Assembly: GCA_900618425.1 (NCBI GenBank)
Contig: UZAN01046943.1
Span: 17,263 to 27,764, forward strand
Origin: Echinostoma caproni
Lineage: Eukaryota; Platyhelminthes; Trematoda; Plagiorchiida; Echinostomatidae
Length of the DNA stretch: 10,502 bases
Direction of reading: 5' to 3'
How positions within the stretch are numbered: position 1 is the first letter of the stretch; each line of letters opens with the position of its first letter. The position numbers were made by a program, and so were the translations under genes. The notes under the pieces are model-generated. The model searched no databases. It was not told the origin of the DNA and saw nothing but the letters and a program-made list of their open reading frames with translations. Shown here in pieces: positions 1 through 7,939 of this stretch.

Positions 1-30
1 CATGCGTGGGTTCGAATCCCACCGAGGCTA
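1..30 (+). tRNA. 3' end of a tRNA gene (partial, probably Leu-like)
   Basis: The first 30 bases have the form of the 3' third of a nuclear tRNA. A 5-bp T stem (GTGGG at 6-10 with CCCAC at 18-22) encloses a canonical TTCGAAT loop, and the GGTTCGAATCC around it is a perfect B box. Seven acceptor-strand bases (23-29) and a discriminator A (30) follow. No CCA is encoded, as expected for a eukaryotic gene. The bases GCGTGGGTTCGAATCCCACC resemble animal tRNA-Leu genes, which suggests a type II tRNA with a long variable arm. The anticodon lies upstream of the window, so the identity is inferred. A T4 run starts seven bases downstream. It could instead be the tail of a tRNA-derived SINE. Confidence 0.7.
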
Positions 31-36
31 CTGAAC

Positions 37-40
37 TTTT
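37..40 (+). terminator. RNA polymerase III T-run terminator
   Basis: Four consecutive T residues on the coding strand lie seven bases after the discriminator base of the partial tRNA. This is the usual minimal Pol III termination signal and distance, and it supports reading the left edge as a real transcription unit rather than an internal tRNA-like fragment. Confidence 0.5.
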
Positions 41-356
41 CGCCATGGACATAGAAACTTTAAATCTGCCATACGACTTTTGTAGCTTCCAATTATTTGT
101 GCAGTTTGATTTAGGGCTTGCACGTCCTGTCGCTTGAAGTCGGTTTATGTGAAATTTGAATGCTAACAATAATATCGAAGATACTCATTGAGGCACTTGC
201 GAAAAGTGTGGGATACGGGATTGAAAAATGTGCTCTCCACACTCCGGTTCCTCATTTATTGTCATTCACCGATAACCATACTGATACGGCATATCCAAGT
301 CAAGTTAAGGTTTGTCTGACCGGTATTTTTACCAAAAACCAGGACGAATGAAATTT
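41..356. other. Intergenic spacer, nothing recognised
   Basis: This is AT-rich sequence between the tRNA end and the first hairpin. A 63-codon frame at 160-351 begins with ATG, but it resembles no family I know and has no splice or promoter context that would support it. I treat it as a chance frame. Confidence 0.5.
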
Positions 357-521
357 AGAAAACGAGTCGGTGAGGAAACAATTGTTTTCGGATATTCCTA
401 ATCATGCTCTTACGTATTATATAGTGGAGAAATTCTTACATTATACTAGCCATTGGCTCCATATGTAAGAGGATGGCTAGGAATATCCGAGAACAATTGT
501 TTGCTCAGCGACTCGTTTTCT
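357..521. repeat. Foldback hairpin element with 61-bp arms
   Basis: Bases 357-417 and the reverse complement of 461-521 match at about 54 of 61 positions with no gap, around a 43-base loop. The inner core (AAACAATTGTT followed by CGGATATTCCTA) is conserved in both arms. The outer ends are AGAAAACGAG at 357 and its complement ending at 521. I saw no convincing target-site duplication outside the arms and no transposase frame inside. It may be a MITE-like non-autonomous element, or an inverted duplication able to give double-stranded RNA. The structure is seen directly; its class is inferred. Confidence 0.85.
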
Positions 522-1238
522 CAATGCTATCATGGGAATATTCAAGCTTATCGCTGAAGTTGTTTTACTTTTGCACCGCACTTAAGCTGGCCGCATTTGA
601 TTTCCTTGTTATTAGGTTCCCCATTTTGCGACAATGCTTGCGTAGGCATCTGCTCACACTACTGCTACATAAATTTGATTCGTCATTGACAAATGAAATC
701 GCTCGCCGAGAAATCTTTCATCACGTTTGATGCGATCACATCCGGTGTGAAATTTCAGATGAAAAATGTCATAAATCTTGCACTGGTCATATTCCTAAAC
801 CCATCATTTCTTTTGCCATTGTTATTATTAATATTATTTTGAAACGTAAAAATGACGGATTTGATGCTGTGCACCTATCATGCCAGAGGATACATTCGTT
901 TTCACTACTCATCATTCGGTGTCTTATTAGCCCCCAAACTCAGAGGACGAAGGAAATTTTCTTTTATTTCGTCTTGGTCAATAATCCCTCACTGAATAAA
1001 ATTGAACCCGTTCTTAGAGAGACGTTATAAAATCTATGATTTAACTTTGTTCCATTCAGTCAATTTTGTGCAGCTCTATCAGGCTCAAAAATGTTTTATC
1101 ATCCTATTCAAAATCAAACTGATAGCCTTTTTACTGTAGTATCACTATTTGTTCAATTTGCTTGTACGAATAATGGTATTTTCGATTATGTGTGGTCCCT
1201 CACGTCTCTATCACTTTTCGTTTATTCCGAACCCGTAG
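522..1238. other. Unassigned AT-rich region
   Basis: No feature is recognised with confidence. A plus-strand frame of 85 codons (473-730) starts inside the hairpin arm and is leucine and phenylalanine rich without known motifs. On the minus strand a 45-codon frame (about 807-671), containing CKIYDIFHLKFHTGCDRIK, runs into a GTGAGC donor-like site. A frame of that size is within what chance allows here. AATAAA occurs near 994, but no gene ends convincingly before it. Confidence 0.4.
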
Positions 1239-1451
1239 CCGTATTTTCCTGGTCGAGGACTCATGCGCGGCCGAGCGCATCAGCAACAAAACCGAATGGG
1301 AGGAGGACCGCCTAATCGCGAATCGGGAATGCGGAAGGAAGAACGAAACGCTTCAACCAAACGACTGAACTCGCCATCGAATCAGGATGATGGAGAAGGA
1401 AAACAGGAACCCCGAACACCAGCCTGGATTCCGGATTTCATCTTTGACTAA
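1239..1451 (+). other. GC-richer block with a hydrophilic open frame, possible exon or repeat-derived ORF
   Basis: This block stands out from its flanks by higher GC and by a frame open from the codon after a TAG at 1236-1238 to TAA at 1449-1451. The ATG at 1263 would give 62 residues. The product is rich in Arg, Asn, Gln, Glu and Pro and ends in TPAWIPDFIFD. No domain, signal peptide or membrane segment is visible. The stop overlaps a good donor-like sequence (TAA followed by GTAAGAG), so it could also be an exon edge. A second frame through 1261-1370 is open too, which weakens any coding claim. A dispersed repeat with a relic coding frame is the likeliest alternative. I do not recognise the protein. 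Confidence 0.3.
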
Positions 1452-1918
1452 GTAAGAGTATTCCCGTGGTATTTGAGAAAATGAAGAATTTGGTTAAATT
1501 GATTTAGCCTGGTCCCCATTCGGAGTGCATTAGAACGCTCCCGGATTGTTAGGAGCGCGGTTGAGTTCACGGATCTGTCTTAATTATCACCCGGTTGTTT
1601 GTTTTGCTACATCAATGTAATTTTCCACTTCGTTCTCATATCTAAATTTGTTGTTAACCACGAATGGTATGAGCATTTTTGCGACAACTTTTCTTGAGTT
1701 CATTACACTGCTTCCGCCGAAACAAATCACTTTCTCGTGCTGTGATAATCGGTTATTCGGCTGCTCAAAATCTTAAACAGCAGGACAGTGGAAAGGTGTT
1801 TAGGAACTACAGCCCATTTGAAATCGCTGCACATCCCATTAGATTTTACATCCGTTATACACGAGCGACAAATCCAGGGTATTGAAAATTCCCTCTCACT
1901 ATTGGAGTCGGTGACATT
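1452..1918. other. Unassigned spacer before repeat copy A
   Basis: This stretch is mostly AT-rich non-coding sequence. A 68-codon frame at 1679-1885 has no recognisable motif and is probably chance. Apart from the small stem-loop nothing is identified. Confidence 0.4.
1536..1557. repeat. Small GC-rich stem-loop
   Basis: CGCTCC at 1536-1541 pairs perfectly with GGAGCG at 1552-1557 around a 10-base loop. It sits in the tail of the GC-richer block. It may be structural or chance. Confidence 0.3.
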
Positions 1919-2271
1919 CTGTTAGGTAAACAGACTATTTTTACCTAAAACTGACTATTTTTCGAGTATTTTCAATTAGGAGCATCTCTAATCAATAGCA
2001 ATCTCGCGGAAATTAATCAATAATATTGCGTCATACGGAAATATTCATTCTGTCCGTCCGATCCGTGGTCTATGACCGATTGAACTTTGCTAACTGTGTG
2101 CTTGATTGGCACAATCTTTTTCTTGCATTAATTGATGCTATTTCGAGTCACATATAAGCATCAGAGTAAAACTTGTAAATTGACTTGCTTCCTGTGTGTC
2201 AAGTACACGTTCGCTGTGCACTGTCTGCGTTCTTGCTTACGTAGCCGGGAGGAGGCTACTAGTGCTCGTGG
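1919..2271 (+). repeat. Dispersed direct repeat, copy A (promoter-bearing retroelement end)
   Basis: This 353-base segment is about 90% identical by eye to 9378-9728 in the same orientation (roughly 35 differences, mostly transitions). The last ~150 bases carry far fewer changes than the first 200. It opens with TGTTAGGTAAA, which folds with TTTACCTAA nearby as a 9-bp inverted repeat. It contains GATTGG (inverted CCAAT) at 2104-2109 and TATAAG at 2153-2158. These features suit the U3/R part of an LTR or a LINE 5' UTR with an internal promoter. Similarity to copy B ends exactly at the N at 2272, so the element may continue in sequence lost at an assembly join. No target-site duplication was found. 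Confidence 0.85.
2104..2158 (+). promoter_or_regulatory. CCAAT/TATA promoter-like pair in repeat copy A
   Basis: An inverted CCAAT box (GATTGG, 2104-2109) precedes TATAAG (2153-2158) by about 44 bases. Both are unchanged in copy B with the same spacing, and the block downstream of the TATA box is the best conserved part of the repeat. This is the usual layout of a Pol II core promoter; activity is inferred. Confidence 0.45.
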
Positions 2272-2272
2272 N
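2272..2272. other. Single N, likely assembly join inside a repeat
   Basis: The base is undetermined. The match to repeat copy B stops at the preceding base and does not resume, which suggests a contig junction or collapsed gap rather than a single miscalled base. Confidence 0.6.
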
Positions 2273-3515
2273 GACAAAACACCCTCACGTACAGGATGTC
2301 TTGGCGTCAATTAGTTCATTTCGCCGTTGTTGATTTGAAGTGAATCTTCTCAAGATCACAATGTCTATCAGCCCGATTATGGTTCTGAGTTTGGTTTTGC
2401 CGTCAATTTCGTCAATAGAAAAAAATAAGAGGAATGTTTCCAATCGATATCCTGATAAATATATCTTATTTAGAGTCTGAAGGGTGCTAAACTCTCGACT
2501 AGAGAACTATGTAATATTAAAACCAAATAGGCTTCTTATCAGGACCGTATGGAAATAGAACATGGTCAGGGTTAATAGTAAATTGAAAGTGTACAACAAA
2601 TTCCTTCATGGTTATCTTGATGTTTCACGATTCGAATGGTTCCTACATGCATGCAAACATAAATGTCCTCCTCGGTGCCATTAGTGATAGGTCGCCAAAA
2701 AGCGCAAAATATTCCTTGATTTATAACTAAATCAGGGGCACTCCAAATACTCAAGTATAATGATATCGGACTCGCCAGTGATCGTGTAGTCCGAGCTGCC
2801 GCTCCTGCTCCTGTAGAGCTGCAAAGCTCGCGGCATTCATCAGTGCGAAACCGGATGTAGCTTCCTGTTCTGACCTTTAGCTAAAATCAGGCATCCTTAG
2901 TTCGAGCCAAGCCTAATTATTTTGTGAAAAATCAGTTAACGTGTTTGCCGACCCGAATAATAATATTGGTAATTTTTACTCAAACAACTCTTCTTTTTTG
3001 GCTCATTCGTAGTCAACAATCCATGACCGAATCGTGTAAATTTACCACTCAGTCGATTTGAGCCAACTATTAATTTTGAGAATGCTGTGTGAACACTAGA
3101 AAAGTCAAGTGAACATTCCGACAATTTAAAGTTTCTCAAATCGTTGTGACGTTTTCAAGTCAACATCCAGTCAGCATTTTTCGTGACCTTTCCCAGTTTT
3201 ATGTCATCTGCAGGTTTTTTTACTTTTTCTGTTTCGGTTAATCTATACTTGATCAACCGACTTAAACGTCGTTCATCCCTCCCCTGTTAAACCTGCGTGG
3301 TCGTTTTGGCAGCTTTTGAACTTGATTTGGTTCTTTGTTTTTGCCGTTGCCTACTGAAATGGATCGATACATGCGATGTCCTCATTGTTGATCAACATCA
3401 TTACCACGGTTATTCCTCATGACCTTTGGCCAATTAAACGGATCAATGTGATATCCGAATGTAACTCGTGAACTAGAAGTGCATAATTCGAACTATACTC
3501 AGTATCGTGATTATA
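2273..3515. other. Unassigned region
   Basis: No gene or known element is recognised. Short minus-strand frames at 2572-2754 and 2936-3139 lack motifs. Bases 2765-2860 are GC-richer (CTGCCGCTCCTGCTCC-like) and could be a fragment of another repeat. A short inverted repeat, CGGTT and AACCG, flanks a 15-base loop near 3235-3260. The rest looks like intergenic or intronic sequence. Confidence 0.4.
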
Positions 3516-3564
3516 AGCGTATTCATGATATTTGGTAACNAGCGTATTCATGATATTTGGTAAC
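3516..3564 (+). repeat. Perfect 24-bp tandem duplication split by an N
   Basis: Bases 3516-3539 (AGCGTATTCATG...GGTAAC) are repeated exactly at 3541-3564, with only the N at 3540 between them. Exact identity on both sides of a lone N is what results when two contigs whose ends overlap are placed end to end without merging. A genuine tandem duplication is the less likely reading. Confidence 0.85.
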
Positions 3565-3984
3565 AGCCGTCCAATTTCACCAGTACCCTAGAAACCATAA
3601 CCAGTAGTACCATAGGCATTACTCGGCCTAACGTCCAATGTTACTCGGCAAGTTCAATACACGCGTGTGCTCTATAATGGGGATTCGGACCTCCGCAGCT
3701 TCTTTCTTGTGAATTATTATACACCTCTGCGTCCTGCACCTGCACCAAACCACCTAACGTTAGAATAGCATCTTGGAATGTCAAAAAGTTGGCATATAAG
3801 CGATCAGGGTTATGGAAGACAAACTATGGCACTGATCGGCGTGAGCGATGAAATGGAATAACAGAAAGCAAACATTATTTGGATAAGCAGAACATTGACA
3901 ATGCAGAAGCTGGAAATGATTGAAGATGGGGGAGTGGAATTCGGGCGTCAGAGGAACTGCTGGTTCCAACATTTTCACAGTTCT
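3565..3984. other. Unassigned region
   Basis: This stretch has no recognisable gene, repeat copy or RNA. A 65-codon minus-strand frame at 3781-3978 shows no motif. The sequence adjoins the doubtful RNase H trace and could belong to the same decayed element. Confidence 0.35.
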
Positions 3985-4310
3985 CTTAGGTATTGAACTA
4001 CACTATCCGAAGCAAATCGGTTGTGCGCGTGATACGTTTTATCAACGCATCCATGTGGCTTGACATGAAGTGCTGTTCCGAATACGATGAGGTTTTGACC
4101 ACCCAGAAGGAACCTGAAACCTTCGATCTGGTGCAGTGTGCTTGAGAATAAAATGGAACTGCAATTACAAGTGAAGCGCAATCTGCTTTAATTGTCCTGG
4201 AATATTTGTGGAACTTGTTGCTCACAGTCAACAACAAAAATACGCTTTGCGCTATAGAACGTCTGCGGGGTGTAGCGATTTCTGATGCATTTTTGAATCC
4301 ATACGACACC
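3985..4310 (-). pseudogene. Possible degraded Ty3/gypsy-like RNase H fragment
   Basis: On the minus strand, one frame reads VIAVPFYSQAH and the next reads IEGFRFLLGGQNLIVFGT. In gypsy-type polyproteins the RNase H domain has a PxAFFS-type strand, then a segment like HFRxxLEGRxFxVFTDHKPL. The resemblance is to those two pieces in the right order, but in different frames and with about 14 residues missing between them. The TDH catalytic triad is not present. Two minus-strand frames (103 and 68 codons) overlap here, which fits decayed coding sequence but also chance. No integrase, protease or LTR was found nearby. Low confidence. Confidence 0.2.
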
Positions 4311-5364
4311 AGTTACTTGTTATGTTTAACACATTTAGGTTACCCTTTTTGTTGGACAGTTCGTTGTGGATAGGGAGAAACAAAGAAGATACTGTTGGCC
4401 GTAGTCGATGCAATCACTAATACACTCACTCTATTTTGATCAGACATTAGATTCCCCGAAAACCTCAAGTGTATGTAATACTCATGTTTCCGCTGTCCTC
4501 ATACAGCAATGTAGCTTTGATAGAAACATCGTTTTGTTTCCAAGATTTTGTTCACCGCCATCAAGTGTGTTTGTTGTTTCATTTGGTAGCTGGCACAGAG
4601 GGAAAACTGATTTTAAACACTGGTCGGCACAAAGTATAGTTTTCAGAAACACTTGCGACGAATGCATCGATAGAAACGGATCAGAATGACAGTGTTAGCC
4701 GTTCTGAGAGGGTTTAAGCATTTTGATTGATTGATTTTGATTGTCTTGTGTTAACCACAACCGTCGGATGGAAATAATTCCACAAACTGAAGCATACATA
4801 GTGGGACAAACCGAAGTAATCGGGGGACAAAAACAACTGCTGTATCTGACTGGGTCACGAGTGTTGTCGGGACAGAGGAACACTGGATTTTCTCATCCTG
4901 GCATGGACAAGAGGAAGGCAATTTTGCGTTGAATGTAGTCAACAACAACTACTGTCAATCAATTTTATATTGTTTATTTAATTGAGCGTAGATCAGTTTG
5001 ATATTGACAAATGAGTTCTCCGAATGGCCCCCAAAACAACAAGCAGACATATTTTCAAAGCAAACCAAAAAATAAAAATATGGTAAGCTATACCATCCTG
5101 TATGCATAAAAAACTGGTATCTGATATGCTTAAGTTTCTAGATGATTTCGTCTACCTCACTATGGGTTGTCCTTACTGCACACATGAAGTATGCGGCGGT
5201 ATCAACTCGATTCTAGCACAACCAAATGCTAAATATATCGCATCAGGGAGGTGGAGATGAGTTTCTTTATCCAGGGTCGGACAATTATTGATGCAACTAA
5301 GGAATATTTTGCTGAAAAAAATTGCTTTTCGTCGCGTCTTTGTATTTAGTGAAGCAAAACTCAC
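4311..5364. other. Unassigned region with overlapping open frames
   Basis: Several frames of 60-93 codons overlap on both strands: plus 4408-4689, minus 4482-4667, and three frames across 4741-4948. None shows a known domain, and the overlap of open frames on both strands points to stop-poor composition rather than genes. GATTGATTGATTTTGATTG near 4723-4741 is a short imperfect tandem. An AATAAA at about 5072-5077 has no clear gene before it. Confidence 0.35.
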
Positions 5365-5536
5365 CCGCTTCAGGTAAACCGTCCACGTAATAGCTGTCAT
5401 ACTTCATGACCTGGAGACTCACAGCTCGGTCGACCGTTAATTTATATTTGCCTAGGATCACCACTAAGCATTCAGAGTCATGGACAAAGTGAGAGTGATC
5501 CATAAACCACTTTGTTTGCAACCCCTCAAGTGTTTT
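5365..5536 (-). CDS. Possible exon of an unrecognised gene (minus strand)
   Basis: A minus-strand frame is open from 5536 leftward, and at 5365 it meets a strong donor-like junction, GCGG followed by GTGAGT. The peptide up to that point is about 57 residues and contains FMDHSHFVHDSECLVVILGK and VSLQVMKYDSYYVDGLPEAG, with mixed, protein-like composition. No clear pyrimidine-rich acceptor precedes it, although an AG at about 5525-5526 is possible. The frame also stays open past the donor to about 5297. I do not recognise the protein. It could be chance, or a fragment of a mobile-element gene. Confidence 0.25.
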
Positions 5537-6007
5537 TTATATTTTTCAAGCCTTTGAGAGATTCATCCGAGGCGGTCTTTGAAATTCCTGGGTACGGTCT
5601 TAGCAGGAAATTGGATAGTGTTATTCCGAGGGCAGTTTCGTCAGTATTCAGCTGACTGAAACTTTGAAAAACAAACTTGAGTACAAAACTATGAAACCTT
5701 ACATTTGGGGCCGATTTGTTGATGATGAATTTGGGGTACCCATACCAGATTGATTATAAGACAACTGATCACGTGATCGCAGAAATACTCTGATTGACGT
5801 CGGTTAAGAAGTTTAAACCACCATGGTGTGCTTCAGACTCCCAGATCCACTGGCCACCACCACCACACCTCTTACGAGATGAACTGCTTTCCTTCAATCA
5901 CGCTCAAAAACATTTTGGTTCGGTCGGGACCTTATTGTATGGTGCGCTACTTCATATCGTGTAGTACCGCAAACGATTTGTAATCCCAAATTCCCCCCTC
6001 TCTCTAC
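5537..6007. other. Unassigned spacer with a perfect palindrome
   Basis: No gene is seen. The stretch contains the 12-bp palindrome at 5767-5778, a short CCACCACCACCAC run near 5850 and pyrimidine-rich sequence leading into the AT microsatellite. Confidence 0.4.
5767..5778. promoter_or_regulatory. Perfect 12-bp palindrome with E-box core
   Basis: GATCACGTGATC is an exact palindrome centred on CACGTG, the canonical E-box bound by bHLH-type factors. No adjacent gene start supports a regulatory role here, so only the palindrome itself is certain. Confidence 0.3.
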
Positions 6008-6023
6008 ATATATATATATATAT
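6008..6023. repeat. (AT)8 microsatellite, left flank of foldback element
   Basis: This is an uninterrupted AT dinucleotide run of about eight units. It lies about 30 bases outside the left arm of the large inverted repeat and mirrors the longer AT run on the right side. Confidence 0.8.
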
Positions 6024-6052
6024 CGTTTCAATAATCCCACAGAACACATTGA

Positions 6053-6420
6053 GAACAACAGCGTGGAGAACAAGCTCGGTTTAAGTTATTCGTAAATATG
6101 CCATTACATAACATTAAAGGTTACTAACAATAAGGACGAAACAGGGAATGAAAAATTAGTCTTAATGATTCAGCTGTGGCTCCAATCTCAATCTCCCCGG
6201 GCCCACTTCAGCCACTCCAACACGTGTGCAATCACATGAACTTTTGACACTGTGATCGATTTCACACAAACACACGCACGCATGATTGGAGCCACAGCTG
6301 AATCATTAGGACTCTAATTTCTCATTCCCTGTTTCGTTCTTATTGTTAGTAATCTTTAATGTTATGTAATGGTATGTTTACAAATAACTGAAAACGAGCT
6401 TGTTCGCCACGATGTTGTTC
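6053..6420. repeat. Large foldback element, ~136-bp inverted arms
   Basis: Left arm 6053-6187 and right arm 6284-6420 are inverted copies, roughly 88-90% identical by eye with two or three short indels. Long exact blocks include GATTCAGCTGTGGCTCCAATC at the inner end and CATTACATAACATTAAA in the middle. The 96-base spacer (6188-6283) holds CCCCGGGCCC and CACACAAACACACGCACGCA and no reading frame. AT microsatellites lie on both sides. No transposase is encoded. It may be a non-autonomous foldback/MITE element inserted in TA-rich DNA, or a local inverted duplication. If transcribed it would form a long hairpin RNA. Confidence 0.9.
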
Positions 6421-6421
6421 T

Positions 6422-6423
<2 letters not shown>

Positions 6424-6457
<34 letters not shown>
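6424..6457. repeat. (AT)17 microsatellite, right flank of foldback element
   Basis: An uninterrupted AT dinucleotide run of about 17 units begins four bases after the right arm of the inverted repeat. Its length is likely to vary between individuals. Confidence 0.9.
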
Positions 6458-6461
<4 letters not shown>

Positions 6462-7256
6462 GATGCGACACAAATCTCATTTTCAGCTCGGTGAGTTGAT
6501 TTTAAGTGAAACAAGCCTTGCAGAATTGCCACAAATATTCTGTGTTAATTGTTGTGCGTTAGATGCATAAAATTTGAGCCACCTCGATATTCAGTTTCAG
6601 TGTATTTATAATGAACTGTGCGTAGATATATATGGTATATATAAGACCAAAGTGGGAGCGCATACTCCATACACAATAATCGTCACAATCTCAATTTAAG
6701 TTCCTACAAAAACCTAACTCAGTTATCATGTCGTAAATTGAGTTCATGTCTTCATTTTGTCAGGATTTGCACGAAAACCTGACATCTAATCGAATGCCAT
6801 AGTATTCCATATAAATTGAACCTTGATACCGAATACACTCCACTCCCTCCAACCTATCAATTTTTTTCGTTTGTTCATAAAGGTCTACTTGCAGCATACG
6901 GTGTTATTTTGTTACACTCTGAAGAACTGCGGATGTATTAACCCCAGAGTCACGAGAACCTNGGACTTGGAGAGACAAGCCAAATGAAGTCCCATTAGGT
7001 TAGGCGTGGTATTGAGCTGAAAGATAACTAAGCTGCTTACAACCAAAGTTGGGTAGTGGTGACAAGGTTCAAGTGTCGGACAATACGGAACAAAGGAGGT
7101 TAAGGACAGCAACCTAATCCGCTTGGTTACTACCAGTTGAGGTCAGCCATCTTGAGAACTTCATGAATCACCTGCTGAATCTATAGGTCTTTTCTCTCAC
7201 TATTTTTGAGTAACAAAAGCCATGTGACTGGAGTAGTTCTGATATATTCTTTACAG
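6458..7256. other. Unassigned region, includes an N at 6962
   Basis: No gene is recognised. A minus-strand frame of 66 codons (6912-7112) spans the N and has no known motif. The block from about 6940 to 7135 is GC-richer and less AT-simple than its surroundings and may be part of an older dispersed repeat. A short TATATATGGTATATATA palindrome lies near 6626-6642. The pyrimidine-rich end of the region leads into a splice acceptor at 7255-7256. Confidence 0.35.
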
Positions 7257-7296
7257 GGTAGTACGTCACAAACGTATCATCAGAATAATCCTGGTT
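7257..7296 (+). CDS. Putative 40-nt micro-exon
   Basis: TTCTTTACAG immediately before 7257 is a strong splice acceptor and GTAAGT at 7297 is a perfect donor, enclosing 40 bases. Read from the first base, the exon gives GSTSQTYHQNNPG plus one base, which joins in frame with the next exon. A second frame (VVRHKRIIRIILV) is also open across the junction, so the true phase is not settled. Trematodes are known for genes built of very short exons, which makes this size plausible. No upstream exon was identified and the product is not recognised. Confidence 0.35.
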
Positions 7297-7372
7297 GTAA
7301 GTTCAATATTTGTTGATTGATTTCGGTTTGATTTATTATTAACACTTTTGACTAAACACCCTTGCATTTCAG
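7297..7372 (+). other. Putative 76-nt intron
   Basis: It begins GTAAGT and ends TTGCATTTCAG. TTGACTAAA about 17-20 bases before the acceptor fits a branch point, and the body is T-rich. All four elements occur in the expected order and spacing for a short spliceosomal intron. Confidence 0.45.
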
Positions 7373-7425
7373 ATAATGGTGAATTTCGATGGAGCCCTTC
7401 TGAATGCTTGCTTCACCTTCAGTGA
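7373..7425 (+). CDS. Putative terminal exon following the micro-exon
   Basis: Spliced to the 40-nt exon, one frame continues as YNGEFRWSPSECLLHLQ and stops at TGA (7423-7425). The alternative frame continues as IMVNFDGALLNACFTFSDGM and on to TAA at 7475-7477. The first gives a hydrophilic product and the second a more hydrophobic one; neither matches a family I know. There is no clear AATAAA close downstream. The call rests on splice signals only. Confidence 0.3.
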
Positions 7426-7477
7426 TGGAATGCAAAGTTGGACAGATAACTTTATCATATTTGGTGATTGGTCGTAA

Positions 7478-7939
7478 TACTTTTTTACTTAAGAATATTT
7501 GTGAACGTCTCACTTCTCATTCCGTCATGACAGATTCATTTCTTAAATATTGGACTTGATTTTTTTCGAACAATTAAAATTCACCTCTGTGATGTGATTT
7601 AAATTCATTTATTATCGGTTTCATTATTAAATCGTTTATCCCAGTTTTACTTTGCTTGATTCAGGTTGGTTGAATGTGTTGTCTGTTACTTGGATTTTGA
7701 CATGAAATAATCAAATTTGGGTAAATTACAACTGTATTACTTTTTATTGAGCCACAGTATGTCCAAATTTACAATCAGTGTAAAGCACAGTCAAACAGAG
7801 CTACATTTCGGACTATTTAGAACAAACAATCTGCACCGTGCAACGTAAAGCGACAAATCAAATGAAGCTTCATTAATTACGATGGGGGGGGGACATTGAG
7901 CCCACTGACAATGAATAAGCCTTTCATTAAAACCGCATA
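7478..7939. other. AT-rich spacer leading into LINE remnant
   Basis: No gene is seen up to about 7875. From about 7878 to 7939 there are weak traces of the segment that precedes the LINE palm domain (a G9 run at 7884-7892, then a frame reading SPLTMNKPFIKTA). These probably mark the decayed upstream part of the reverse transcriptase pseudogene. Confidence 0.4.

Noticed and set aside
473..730. 85-codon frame as a membrane protein
   Set aside because: It starts inside the hairpin arm, has no known domain, and its hydrophobic residues do not form clear membrane segments.
4408..4689. 93-codon plus-strand frame as a gene
   Set aside because: It has no motif, no promoter or splice context, and an overlapping open frame on the other strand; best explained by stop-poor composition.
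4741..4948. Gene with overlapping frames on both strands
   Set aside because: Three frames are open at once, none resembles a known protein, and no start or splice context favours any of them.
6962..6962. N at 6962 as an assembly join like the other two
   Set aside because: There is no duplicated flank and no repeat boundary here, so it may be only an ambiguous base.
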